From positions 5,252,501 through 5,316,500 of the forward strand of contig NC_080564.1 in assembly GCF_030253575.1 (NCBI RefSeq): a stretch of DNA of 64,000 nt. The letters run 5' to 3'. Positions within the stretch are counted from its first letter, which is position 1; the number at the start of each line of letters is the position of its first letter. The position numbers were made by a program, and so were the translations under genes. This document shows positions 47,448-64,000 of the stretch, in pieces. Below the pieces are notes generated by a model. It made no database searches. It had not been told where the DNA came from and saw nothing but the letters and a program-made list of their open reading frames with translations. Origin of the DNA: Rhododendron vialii (Eukaryota > Streptophyta > Magnoliopsida > Ericales > Ericaceae).

Positions 47448-49584
47448 ATGGAGAGCTATGCCTACGCATTAGCTCTCTACCCATTGACCCCATTCCTCAA
47501 ATCAGTAAAACCCACCAGCCGAAACACTAAACCTCAACTGGGTCTCGTCTCTTGTCGCGGAAAATTGTGTCTGCATTCTGATTCGAGCCTCAACAGAAAA
47601 TCCTCTGTTTCGTTGTTTGTTTCAAACCAGAGGTGGAATGGGCACAAGGTCAGAGCCGCTTCGGTTCCCGGAAACACGGGCGAAACGCAGCAATCGAAGG
47701 ATTCGGTTAGGACGTTGAAGCTTGGTTCCATGTTTGCAATCTGGTATCTACTGAACATCTCCTTCAACATCTACAACAAACAGGTCTTTCGTTGTTTCTT
47801 TCATACATATCTATCTCATATGCATATATAACCCGGGTCCGGGCACTGCGCACGCGATGCATGTGTAGATCGTGTTATGGAAAGAGGAAAATCTTGAATT
47901 GAGATTAATCTGCAATGAAATTTGGGATGTGAAAAGAGAAAAGAGGGGAGAAAAAATTGGCACTGACAGTTGTTTTCCACAAAAACGTGCAAAACCAATT
48001 CGGCTAGTATTACGGGCGTGCCAGGACAGGATTGTTGTCCGAGTTGTTTTTAAGGCCTTCGTGCCTCAAAATCTGACTCCTTTTGAGTGATTGTGCTTGG
48101 CCGAAAGGGTAAGGCCTCGCGATGGTTTGTTGGTTGCCTTTCCGAGCTAAGGACTTAAAATTTTCTGACCGTTGCTAGGAAAATGGAAATAAAGATGAAA
48201 CGAGGCTAAACTTGGATCAAACGAACTATTTTAACGGTTTAACGAAGCTTGGATACAAGGATTATGATAAAAACTTAAACTACTATGAAGTGAGTACAAG
48301 CAAAGTTTGAAAGAAATGAAAATGTAGTTGCATAAGCTTTGAGCTCTTGAGGTCGTGGACCCTGGCCAAGGCCTTCAAAACTGTAATTTATAGGCAGGAG
48401 CTTTAGGCCTTCAGCTACTTCAAATGCTTCAATGCATGCCTGCCATGTGGCCCTCTTGAGCTGCTTCAAAATGCTCCAATGAGAGGCTGTTCTTTGACCA
48501 AAACGTGTTCTTCACTCCAAGGAAATGGCAAAGGCCAGAAAAATCCTTCTTTCTTGCATAAAACTTTGCAAAAGGGCAAAAGGAATTTCGGCCCTTTAAG
48601 CATTCAGGCCTTTTGAACTGCTTCAACACTCAAGCTATTGCTTGAATGGACATCTTCTAGGCCCACCAATGCTGATGACCGAGACTTCTCCAGGCCTTAC
48701 CACCATTATATTGGTCCCTGCATCTTTTGTGGGCCCTTTATTCCTCTAAGTTTGATTTCTTATGGAAGAAGAATCAAGAAACAAAGGATCAACCAGACCT
48801 GGGTGAGTTGCTTGTGAGCAGCTTGCTTAGGTCTACACGAGTCATTCACCAGCAGCTCCAAGGGCTGCATGTACGCCACCTGTCCTTGGCCTTGCTTCAT
48901 GCTAAAGGATGGTGGTCACTCAGACCTTGAGCTGTTTGTGAGCAGCTTGTCCAGACCTACCCAGCAAGAACATTCTAGGCTTTTGAGCTGCTTGTGAGCA
49001 GCTTAAGGCCTTTTCTTGCCAATTAACGGGCCATATGTGACATTTTTAAGGAAGTAGGCCCATCTATCAATTGGGCCTGAACTTGAGGTGAATCATAGGC
49101 CTCCATTCTCTTTGTAAGCCTTGTGAGCCCAATCTTGAAAAGAAAACTTGGGCTTTAACTGATTTGAACCTATTTAGAAGGCCTTATTATTTCTTAAGAA
49201 CTGGCCTAGGCCTGGATAAAAACGCCCAGATTTGGTGGGTCAACCCACGCCTTTGGCCTGTCTTGGGTTTGAGCTTGTGATAATTAATATAACCCAAGCC
49301 TCTGCAAAACTCCATTCAATCAATGGCTTCCAAACCAGCCCCATTTCGTGGGCAACTAGTTATAAGGTTTTTTCAAGGCCATAGATTGATTTTCAAGGCC
49401 TCTTTTTAACCCATAAATTCATTTTCTGATTTTTGGCCAAAAATGGGTGTAAACAACAGTGGTTTTCTTCTTTCTTGGTAAGTTTTTTAGGTAGCTACAG
49501 GGGTCATTTGGGTGAAAAAGGTGTCAGCCACATTCACACCAATGAGTGTTCCTTTATATTATGATAATAAATACGTATGTATAG

Positions 49585-49616
<32 letters not shown>

Positions 49617-52600
49617 TTTTACTACTGATGCATGTTTACAGGTTTTGAAGGTGTACCCATTTCCAGCAACTGTAACAGCGTTTCAATTCGGATGTGGGAC
49701 TGTGCTTGTTCTTCTAATGTGGGGACTTAATCTGTATCCAAGACCGAATGTTACTAGATCACAGGTATCTCAGTGACCAGTTGTCTTGTTTTCCCTTAGT
49801 TAGCTTGATGCAAGTTGTGAGACCTCATGGGCCCGTTTATTTGACCGGAGTAATAGTGAAGGGCATGTAATCCCGTCGGACAACTATTGATGGCATTACT
49901 ATTAGTGATATAGTATACGATATACCCATGTTCAATTCGGTCCCTGAATATATTAAGCCAAACACCTTTTATACGTGGTCTCCTTGGATATATAGTCCAA
50001 TCCTATTCCGATGATCATATACAGGCCTTGTAAGTAAATAAAGTGTTTCTTTTTTCCAGATACCTAGTGAATTACCAATTACCATATATATATAAAGCTC
50101 CGGAGGCCTTGGGTCTAAGGCTTCAGTGTAGGCACAATGATTGTTTTCATGCATGCAACAGCGCACTTATGCATTCAAGGAACACTCAGACCACTGTTAG
50201 GTTTATGTTAAGTTTTTGCCCGTTCCCTAGTAGCATAAACTTTGGGGATTATTATTATGATTTCCGTGCTTTCCAATTTTTTTTGCAAAATCTTCCACCA
50301 GAACAATGTGAAGGTGACGTTTGTGCAGTTAAATTGTTAACCAATTTTCCACGGGTACCTTTTGTTTTGAAGTTAATAGGTTTCTAATCAGCCATTTTAT
50401 TCTCTATGCTCCTCTCTTTGTTGCACTGATTATATAATCTATTACATGTTACTTCTGTATATTCATTCTTCAGTTTGCAGCAATCCTACCATTAGCTGTG
50501 ATCCACACGATGGGCAATATCTTGACCAACATAAGTCTTGGAAAAGTTGCTGTTTCCTTTACTCATACTATCAAAGCTATGGAGCCCTTCTTCACCGTTG
50601 TCCTCTCTGCCCTTTTTATTGGTGAGGTAAGGGCTTTGTGCTCTTTTACTTCTTTGAATCGGCATGGCTGAGTGGCTAAATGTTGTGGATTTTGTAGTGC
50701 AACAACACAAGTGATGAGATATCATTGGATTGGAGATCTAACAAATAAATAGAAAAATAGAAATTGGTAATTTTCCATGCATCCATGAGATCAGCAAAGA
50801 ATGTTGTTTAATGTACTTCTTTGATCCCCTTGCAAGATGGTTGAGCTCTATCTTCATTTATTTGGTGCGAATTGAAGAATTAACAGGACAGCTGAGTAAC
50901 TGAACAAAACATTCTGGATTTAGGACATGGAGGAGATGTAAAGCTTGATTTGGTTATAGGATTTCTTGAAGGGAGTTGAAAAGGAAAGGAAAAAGCAGAA
51001 GGAGATGGTCAATGAGGGAGAGAAGCTAATTAGTTAGTTGTTTGTGTTTGGTTGAGCTAAGGAAAGGAATAACAATTTTTCAGAAGGTCTTTTGTTTTAT
51101 TTGTTTGGTATCCGTTAATGTCTACTGTCAGACTAATTTCATCTCCCTTTCTCTTGCTTTCCCTCACCAATCTTAGATCCAAACGTGGCATTAAGGCCTA
51201 AGAGTGGGTATTCCAATACAAAGTTCATGTGGGGGATAACAATCGATGTCAAGTTAGAAGTTTAATCAGGCTGTCATGTGTCAGGATATTAGATGGAAAG
51301 TATATTGCTTCTTGCTCTCTGGAAAATAGTTATGGACTTGTTTGGCATGGGAATGATTCCTTTCTGCTTTATTCTTATGCTTGTTTCAGTGTTTGCCTCT
51401 TGCCTGTAATTGATGACCCTGTGTGACTAAACTGAAAGTGAAAAAGGAAATGACTAGTTGCTACACCATTTTCCCATTCTTACGAGTTCTGTGTCTACTG
51501 AAGATTCAGACTTTTCGATCATTTCTTTTAGGCCAAGGTTTTATTTCCTGAAGACGTTTGACTGGATAATCCATATCAAGGGAGCTATTTAACTCTTTCT
51601 TTGATTGTCTTGTGCATACAGTGGCCCAGTATTTGGGTAGTTTCTTCCCTTGTACCAATTGTTGGAGGAGTGGCATTAGCGTCGTTCACTGAGGTGTCTT
51701 TTAACTGGTACAACAATAATCCATGGCTCTATAAAGGAATTAAAGACTCATTCTCGGCAGAAAAGTTGAAGTATGTTTCTGAGTCTCTGACATGGGATGC
51801 TGTATTTTCTTTTGGGACAGGATAGGTTTCAGTAGTGCAATGGCTTCCAATTTGACCAACCAATCACGAAATGTACTTAGCAAGAAATTCATGGTCAATA
51901 AAGAGGTAAGTATGCCTAACACCATACTGGTTTCTATTTTCTTATTCAAGCAATGTCTTCTAGTTATAACCTGCAATCTGCGTTTCCAGGAAGCTTTGGA
52001 CAATATCAATCTCTTCTCCATTATAACGATCATTTCGTTTCTTCTACTGGCTCCGGTTGCCATTCTCACGGAAGGAGTGAAGTTTAGTCCATCATACCTG
52101 CAGTTTGCTGTAAGCTCCATGTGTAACAAGCTAGATTACCTTATTTTATGCATGGATCACCAAATTGTGGATGGAAAGATATAGGGAAAGCGAAAGATAG
52201 GAAAATAATGGATTGAATGAGCTTAAGATATTAATTTGGATTCCTTGTCAGTTGTCCTTTCAGTACATTTCCTCAAACTCATAACCCAATGCAACTTTTT
52301 TTTCTTTCCTATAACAGGTATTTCAATATTACGGGTTTTATCCAATTTTCCCCTTGATATGATTGTTTCTACCTGATTTCAGGCAAATCAAGGGTTGAAT
52401 GTAAGAGAGTTGTGTGTGAGATCTCTCCTGGCTGGTTTCTGCTTCCATACTTATCAACAGGTGGCTTTTCTGTGTCTTGCGTTTTCATTTACCTTGTGAA
52501 TTAGTCATCTCATGCTTGCTTGTTTTAAAAGGACCACGGTATTGAAATTAGTTATGCATGAATGTAGTAGTTTGCGGTAATGCCATGGAAGAGTTTGGAA

Positions 52601-53131
52601 ATTATTCACGGACTCATTTTATAAATGAAAACCTCTGTTAGTTTGAAGACACTAGACAGTATCTTACCGCAAAACATTACGAGAAGTATTCAAAAATTTG
52701 GAATCAAGCAATGCCGACATCGACTTTAGATGACATCGACTTTAGATGAATCGGACCTTTAGGACACTCATGTGGACACGAGTCTATTCCACTTGAATTG
52801 TACTGTAACTATTTGTGCTTTTTCTTTTGGATTCTGACTGTCAGGTTTCATATATGATTCTACAAATGGTGTCCCCAGTAACCCATTCAGTGGGAAACTG
52901 TGTGAAGCGAGTTGTGGTCATTGTATCCTCAGTTATCTTCTTCCAAACACCGGTTTCGCCCATCAACTCTCTTGGTAAACCCCATATCGTCGATAATTGC
53001 TTTTAAAAAGATGGCCGTCATGGCATTTCTCGGTTAATAACCGGCTGAGTTTAACTGCAGGAACTGCGGTGGCTCTTGCTGGTGTGTTCTTGTATTCGAG
53101 AGCAAAGCGCATAAAGCCGAAGGCCTCATGA
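47448..53131 (+). CDS. PPT: Phosphoenolpyruvate/phosphate translocator, plastid inner envelope (393 aa)
   Basis: Exchanges PEP for phosphate across the plastid inner envelope, feeding the shikimate pathway. Exons: 47448-47783, 49642-49764, 50474-50626, 51622-51707, 51821-51905, 51990-52109, 52383-52460, 52845-52974, 53061-53131; 1182 nt in frame. Residues 1-75 are a Ser/Lys/Arg-rich transit peptide followed by VRAASVPG. The carrier then begins [23 protein letters not shown]. Subfamily-typical segments: [116 protein letters not shown], and a basic end [10 protein letters not shown]. These resemble PPT rather than the triose-phosphate or glucose-6-phosphate translocators; PPT1 versus PPT2 cannot be decided here. 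Intron 1 (1.86 kb) contains a repeat-derived insertion. Confidence 0.93.
47990..49460. repeat. Repeat-like insertion in PPT intron 1 (possible solo LTR)
   Basis: The base pattern differs from the flanks: it is rich in AAGGCC/GGCCTT words and has three copies of an imperfect palindrome around GCTGCTTGTGAGCAGCTT (about 48808, 48938, 48985; the second has GCTGTTTG). It ends in GGGTGTAAACAACA, a shape common at plant LTR ends. No primer site, coding domain or clear target duplication was found, so the class is uncertain. Confidence 0.35.
49585..49616. repeat. (GT)n-(GA)n microsatellite before PPT exon 2
   Basis: A compound tract ending about 25 bases before the exon 2 acceptor at 49641. Confidence 0.9.
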
Positions 53132-53947
53132 CTTCAATGTTGAAAGAGTGTAAATTGTGTGTTAACAGAAACTCCAATGTGATTAGTGGAACCCAAACCC
53201 GCGCAATATACCCGCTATTTCACCTGCTCAATCCAAGATCAATGGTGTCAATTTAAGTCCAAGTTACCTGGTTGAGATAGCATTTATTGATACATACATT
53301 GATTGCAAATGTTGTATAGTTCATATTATTTTCCTTACAATTTCAAGAATGATTTTTATTTGCGACAAATTGCCCACCTTTTAAATCAACTAGCGACAAA
53401 TTGCCCACCTTTTAAATCAACTACCAAAATCAGTGCTATAATTTCTCCCCCCCCCCCACCCACACACACACACACACGGGGAGGGAGGGAGAGAGAGAGA
53501 GAGAGCACCACCCAGAAAAAAGCAAAAGAAAACAGTTTAGACACCTCAGATTCTCAATGCCGACCACTATGAATATTACTGAGAGGCCAAAAATAGATAA
53601 CATAATTACTGTCAAATAGCTACTCCATAATTCTTCAATAAGATGAACACTTAAGGACATCAGCTTTGACAACATAATTTTCAATCTTGTTACACCATAA
53701 CGTCGTGAAAATACTACTAATCCATTACAGATGTCTGCTCTATTGAGTTTTTGAATCTATAAATACCAGGATGCACCCCCCAAAAGGGCAACTTCAAAAC
53801 CACTGCTACAGTTACATCTCCCCCGTCTCCGAGCCCCCACCACAACTGAGAATCGAAGGAAAAAGAAGAGAAGAAAAAATACAACACAACCACCAATCGA
53901 TGGTAATCCGCAGTCATACAGCTTAATGGAGAAGAGGGACGAGGATC
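53132..53947. other. Convergent 3' spacer PPT / DEAD-box helicase
   Basis: Both 3'UTRs; a perfect 31-bp tandem duplication at 53362-53392 and 53393-53423; and a compound C-CA-GA low-complexity tract at about 53444-53506. No gene is seen in this interval. Confidence 0.7.
53362..53423. repeat. Perfect 31-bp tandem duplication
   Basis: GCGACAAATTGCCCACC...CAACTA occurs twice, head to tail. Confidence 0.97.
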
Positions 53948-60796
<6,849 letters not shown>

Positions 60797-61687
60797 AGCA
60801 ATAGGGCAGATCTTTAATCTCAATCTTCTACACCCACATTAAAAAAATAACATTGCACATAAAGCCAAACAAATTGTTAAAAAGACCTTTCAGCAAATTC
60901 GCTAACCAACAAAGTTATTATTAAACAAACATTTCACATACGTGTTAGAGAACTGCTACTCAGTAATCGAAAACAATCAAGTATAAATCCGGCAGACCCT
61001 AACTAGAGCAAAGGTTGTCATGAATCAATATATACAGTACTACAACATGAATACCTGCATTTGCTAAACAACAAACAAGGAAAAACCAAAAGTGTGAATT
61101 TGAGGGTGATCTAGTGATAGATTAGTTTGACACACGAAACAAGACACGTCTCTATTCACAATGACCAAAATGTAAACAAGTTACAGGAAAATAGTCCCAT
61201 GCATACAGAGAGAATTCCAGGGAAATCTATACATAACAATCAGATACTTGTTCATTAAAACAAAAAATCACAATGGAATGAAGAATTAAAGAGACACTAG
61301 GCACAAATATCACAGTTCAAGAACCTTATATGACATACTAGGTAATCAAGAAGATCGCCTTCCAACACGCAATTCACAATCTTAGAACCTTCCAATATGT
61401 AACTCGCAAAGTGCAATAACTATGTATCACCCGACAATAAGTTCACCAAACAAGTTTTTCTTTGTTCTATAACAGAAAACAAAACAAAAACAAAGAAGCC
61501 CCACCACGCCAAACTGCCAAACCAAAATACGATTCCCAGAGTACAATAACTACGAATACGAATCGAAGGAAAACTTGTTCATAGTAAGTACGAGAAAACC
61601 CCAAACATATTCCTCAAGCTCACCGATACAATGATTCCGAAAAAAGACTTGTGCTTCGGATGGTAGACTTTACAACAGAGATCGAAG

Positions 61688-61800
61688 TCCAAAACCCTAA
61701 TCAAAACCCTAGACTACAATATCATCGACTGCAGTTGAACCCCAACCACGTACGGAAGCGTTTTATTCAGATCTGAAGCAGTTTGAAAAGAAACCCTAGA
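61688..61800 (+). promoter_or_regulatory. Cluster of three AAACCCTA boxes in the helicase leader intron
   Basis: AAACCCTAA at 61692-61700, AAACCCTAG at 61704-61712 and AAACCCTAG at 61791-61799, all on the plus strand (antisense to the helicase). They lie 30-140 bases inside the leader intron downstream of the donor at 61831. Confidence 0.4.
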
Positions 61801-61831
61801 AATCACGTGACACTAATAGAACGGATAGTAC

Positions 61832-61990
61832 CTGAAGACGCCGCTGAGAAAGGCTGGAAACGGACGGAAAGATGCGGCAAGAGATGGTCTAGGGCTCCGA
61901 CGGACCTCGTCTCTCTCTCTCTCTCCCCTATTACGACAGCGGAGAAGGGAAAACTACGCGCTTCCGGCGGTCCAGAAGCGTAACAGAGGA
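61832..61990 (-). other. RH46: Probable non-coding leader exon of the DEAD-box helicase
   Basis: The minus strand reads GGCGTCTTCAG|GTACTATCC, a good donor at 61831. A pyrimidine/purine tract at 61911-61926 lies inside. An acceptor GGGTGTAG near 60830 would join it to the coding exon. The transcription start is not determined. Confidence 0.45.
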
Positions 61991-62153
61991 GATCGAAAGT
62001 TGGACGGTCTATATGGGCGCACACTTTCTACGAAAAAAATATTCTGCCTTTTCTTTTTCTTTTTCTTTTTCTAAATGGGCCCTTTTATTGGCCCTTTCTA
62101 CCTTTTCTTTTTCTTTTTTAACTGGGCCCTTTTTATTTCAGAAATGATACTGT

Positions 62154-62469
62154 GTACAAATGCCTTTTTGGGCATGTTTTGGGTAAAAAAAAATATCGAA
62201 GCCGCTCATTTTGTTTAAAATATTTTGTTTATGGTCCTTGCAAAAAATAAACTCAATCCGATACCGGTAAGGACGTTTACAAAATATCCAACTTTGCTTT
62301 AGAATTCAGGTCTGAATTCTATAACAAAGTTGGATGTTTTGTAAATGCCCTTACCAATATCGGATTGAACGTATTTTTTGCAAATATCATAAACAAAGTA
62401 TTCTAAATAAAATGAGCGGTTCCGATCATTTTTTTGAGACCCGAAAAAGACCCAAAAAGTCATTTGTAC
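62154..62469. mobile_element. Foldback MITE, about 316 bp
   Basis: Palindromic around GAATTCAGGTCTGAATTC (62302-62320). The ends GTACAAATG...CATTTGTAC pair, as do ATATCCAACTTTG and CAAAGTTGGAT, and CGCTCATTTTGTTTA and AAATGAGCG. No coding sequence. Confidence 0.75.
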
Positions 62470-62877
62470 TCGTTGTTACAGATTTAAAATCTGTAATAGT
62501 AGCACCACTCTTTTATTTTACTTACTAATGTTTTCTCATTCCGTTTGAAAAAGGAATTTGATTTTGACACTTCGCTTTTAATCATCGGCCCTCTACTTTT
62601 GTTTTTGTTACTTGTTTGAAATTACAACAATATTTTTTTATGTGTGAGCAAGTGGATAAACATTAACAAAATAAAATGTAGTAATTTGGTAATTCCACAA
62701 AGAATAAAGACAACAAGTGAGGTGTCAATGGCTAAATTTAAAGTGACAAAATCATTTTCATTTAATGATGTGTTTTTAAAAAAAAATTGAGTTTAATTTT
62801 TGGGATAATGAGTGAAAAGAGAAATTAGGGTAATGATTGGAGATAGGGGTAATGAGTAAAGAGATAGAGAGAGAAAT

Positions 62878-62878
62878 G

Positions 62879-62925
<47 letters not shown>
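62878..62925. repeat. (AAT)n microsatellite
   Basis: About 15-16 AAT units in an AT-rich spacer. Confidence 0.97.
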
Positions 62926-63787
62926 TGGAGATATGTGTAATAAAAGAAGAGAGAAATGATATAATAATTAGATATATGGGTAATGAATGTTTTTTAAGTT
63001 GAATTTTTTTTTTTCAAAAAACCAACCAAACAAAGCAAAGAATTTTAAATTTTTTGAGAGTGGACAATAAAATATCAAAATTTCCGGTCCTTGCTCACAG
63101 TTTTTTTTTATCAACGAATTGAGTGAAATCTCCCTTTCGTGTGAGCATCCCCATTCTTTTTTTTTCTCATCTTTTTTGTCTAAGCATTTCCACCCCTTTA
63201 CCCATTGTAGAGACCCGCAATTTCTTTTAATAAATTTAAAATGTGTTATGTGGAGTAAAATGAAGGAATTGGTGGAAGATTTTGATTTTGGGGCTAAAGT
63301 GTTGGAATTGTAAACTTGAGGATGTGTGTGTGATATATGCTATATATGTATGTGTGTTTCGTGTATTGGGGGAGGGGAAAATCATTTTTTTTTCCAAATC
63401 CCACTCCCTCTCTCTCCCAACCTCTCTTCTCCCTCTTGGCTCTCTCTATATATCTCTCACTCTCACTCAAATTCCTCCAAACCAACACAAAACCCATACA
63501 ATACACCTTCCAATCATTCATCCTTGTGTATATTAGAGTTCGAATCGCGTTCATAAGAGCTCGGTGGTTCGTATTCGGCTTGGTTAAGAAGTTTGAAGTT
63601 CTAGGGCTTGGGAAATCCTTGGGTTTCAGCTTTAACACTCGAGTTAGGGATTTCTCTCACTCTTTATATGTTCTTGAGTTGGTTTTGTGCATGAAATCGT
63701 GTCTTTGACCGTGGTTGTTGTTGTTGATGTTGTTGTTGTTGAGAAACCCATGAAAATCTGCAGAAAATCTGCTCGAACAGCCTTTTT

Positions 63788-63920
63788 TATCGATACCTTA
63801 GCATTTGTTATCGATACCATTGTGTTCCAAAACCCAAAAAATCACTTGTTATCGATAACATTTGCCATTGTTATCGATACCCTTGCGTCTGGAACCATTT
63901 TTGATCAAATGGTATCGATA
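63788..63920. repeat. Phased array of five TATCGATA palindromes
   Basis: TATCGATA starts at 63788, 63809, 63850, 63872 and 63913, i.e. spacings 21, 41, 22, 41. Four sites are extended by CC and most are preceded by TTGT or TT. The pattern is a degenerate tandem unit of about 62-63 bp containing two sites. Confidence 0.9.
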
Positions 63921-64000
63921 CCTGTTGCTTATCTCCAGCATTTGCTGTTTTGCTTCATTTTTCACCGTTTTGGTTTCCGATCACTTCTAACTATTCTAAA

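Larger units (their letters stand above)
61991..64000. other. Intergenic region at the right end
   Basis: Contains a TTTCT-rich direct repeat (62040-62130), a foldback MITE, an (AAT)n tract, a CT-rich/TATA-like stretch at 63400-63460 (CTCTCTATATATCTCTC) that could be a promoter, a (TTG)n run at 63713-63742, and a phased TATCGATA array. No coding exon can be supported before the window ends; the right end may be the start of a new gene or an LTR. Confidence 0.5.

Noticed and set aside
50655..50720. tRNA-like box A (GGCTGAGTGGCTAA) in PPT intron 3
   Set aside because: A box-A-like 5' part resembles tRNA-Ser/Leu, but no acceptor pairing, anticodon arm or box B follows. At most it is a decayed SINE head.
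63282..63708. Several overlapping frames at 63.3-63.7 kb
   Set aside because: Low-complexity CT/TA-rich translations; more likely promoter/leader or LTR sequence than protein.

Overview
This is a 64 kb piece of a plant nuclear genome, almost certainly a eudicot. It shows multi-exon genes with GT-AG introns, plant-specific families (COX5C, a phosphate translocator with a transit peptide, a WW-domain DEAD-box helicase), many CT/GA microsatellites and a large load of decayed transposable elements. I cannot name the species. There are nine recognisable genes; I re-derived exon boundaries by joining frames across splice sites and checking that each total is divisible by three.

Layout: (1) 3-5229 (+), 3' part of a MER3/HFM1 meiotic helicase gene. 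(2) 7066-7254 (+), COX5C with a leader exon near 5.9-6.08 kb. (3) 8329-16128 (-), 16-exon mitochondrial polynucleotide phosphorylase (PNP2 type, 916 aa). (4) 17095-30383 (+), 15-exon organellar NADP-isocitrate dehydrogenase (473 aa), with introns filled by LINE, MITE and mini-LTR elements. (5) 30.4-34.7 kb, a repeat field with a large palindrome/direct-repeat complex and a scrambled partial copy of the ICDH 3' region. (6) 34748-35581 (-), a probable small plant-specific protein. (7) 37.9-43361 (+), tRNA m1A58 methyltransferase catalytic subunit (TRM61, 313 aa), whose long leader intron holds a hAT remnant with a nested LINE. (8) 44280-44945 (-), single-exon plastid DUF1279/FAM210-like membrane protein. 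(9) 45690-46644, a non-autonomous Mutator-like element with intact 9-bp target duplications. (10) 47448-53131 (+), 9-exon phosphoenolpyruvate/phosphate translocator (393 aa). (11) 53948-60796 (-), 8-exon DEAD-box helicase of the RH46/RH14 type (801 aa), leader exon at about 61.83-61.99 kb. (12) 62-64 kb, intergenic: a foldback MITE, an (AAT)n tract and a phased TATCGATA array in what may be an LTR or the leader of the next gene.

The order PNP2 - ICDH - TRM61 - DEAD helicase matches, from memory, consecutive Arabidopsis genes At5g14580-At5g14610, so the gene backbone is ancestral and most of the extra DNA here is transposon-derived. Five products are organellar (COX5C, PNPase, ICDH, FAM210-like, PPT); they do not form an operon and the grouping may be chance. 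I found no undescribed system such as a cluster or defence island. The most interesting signals are transposon architectures (MULE, mini-LTR element, nested hAT/LINE, palindromic complex), the phased TATCGATA array, and a repeated peptide motif in the MER3 tail.
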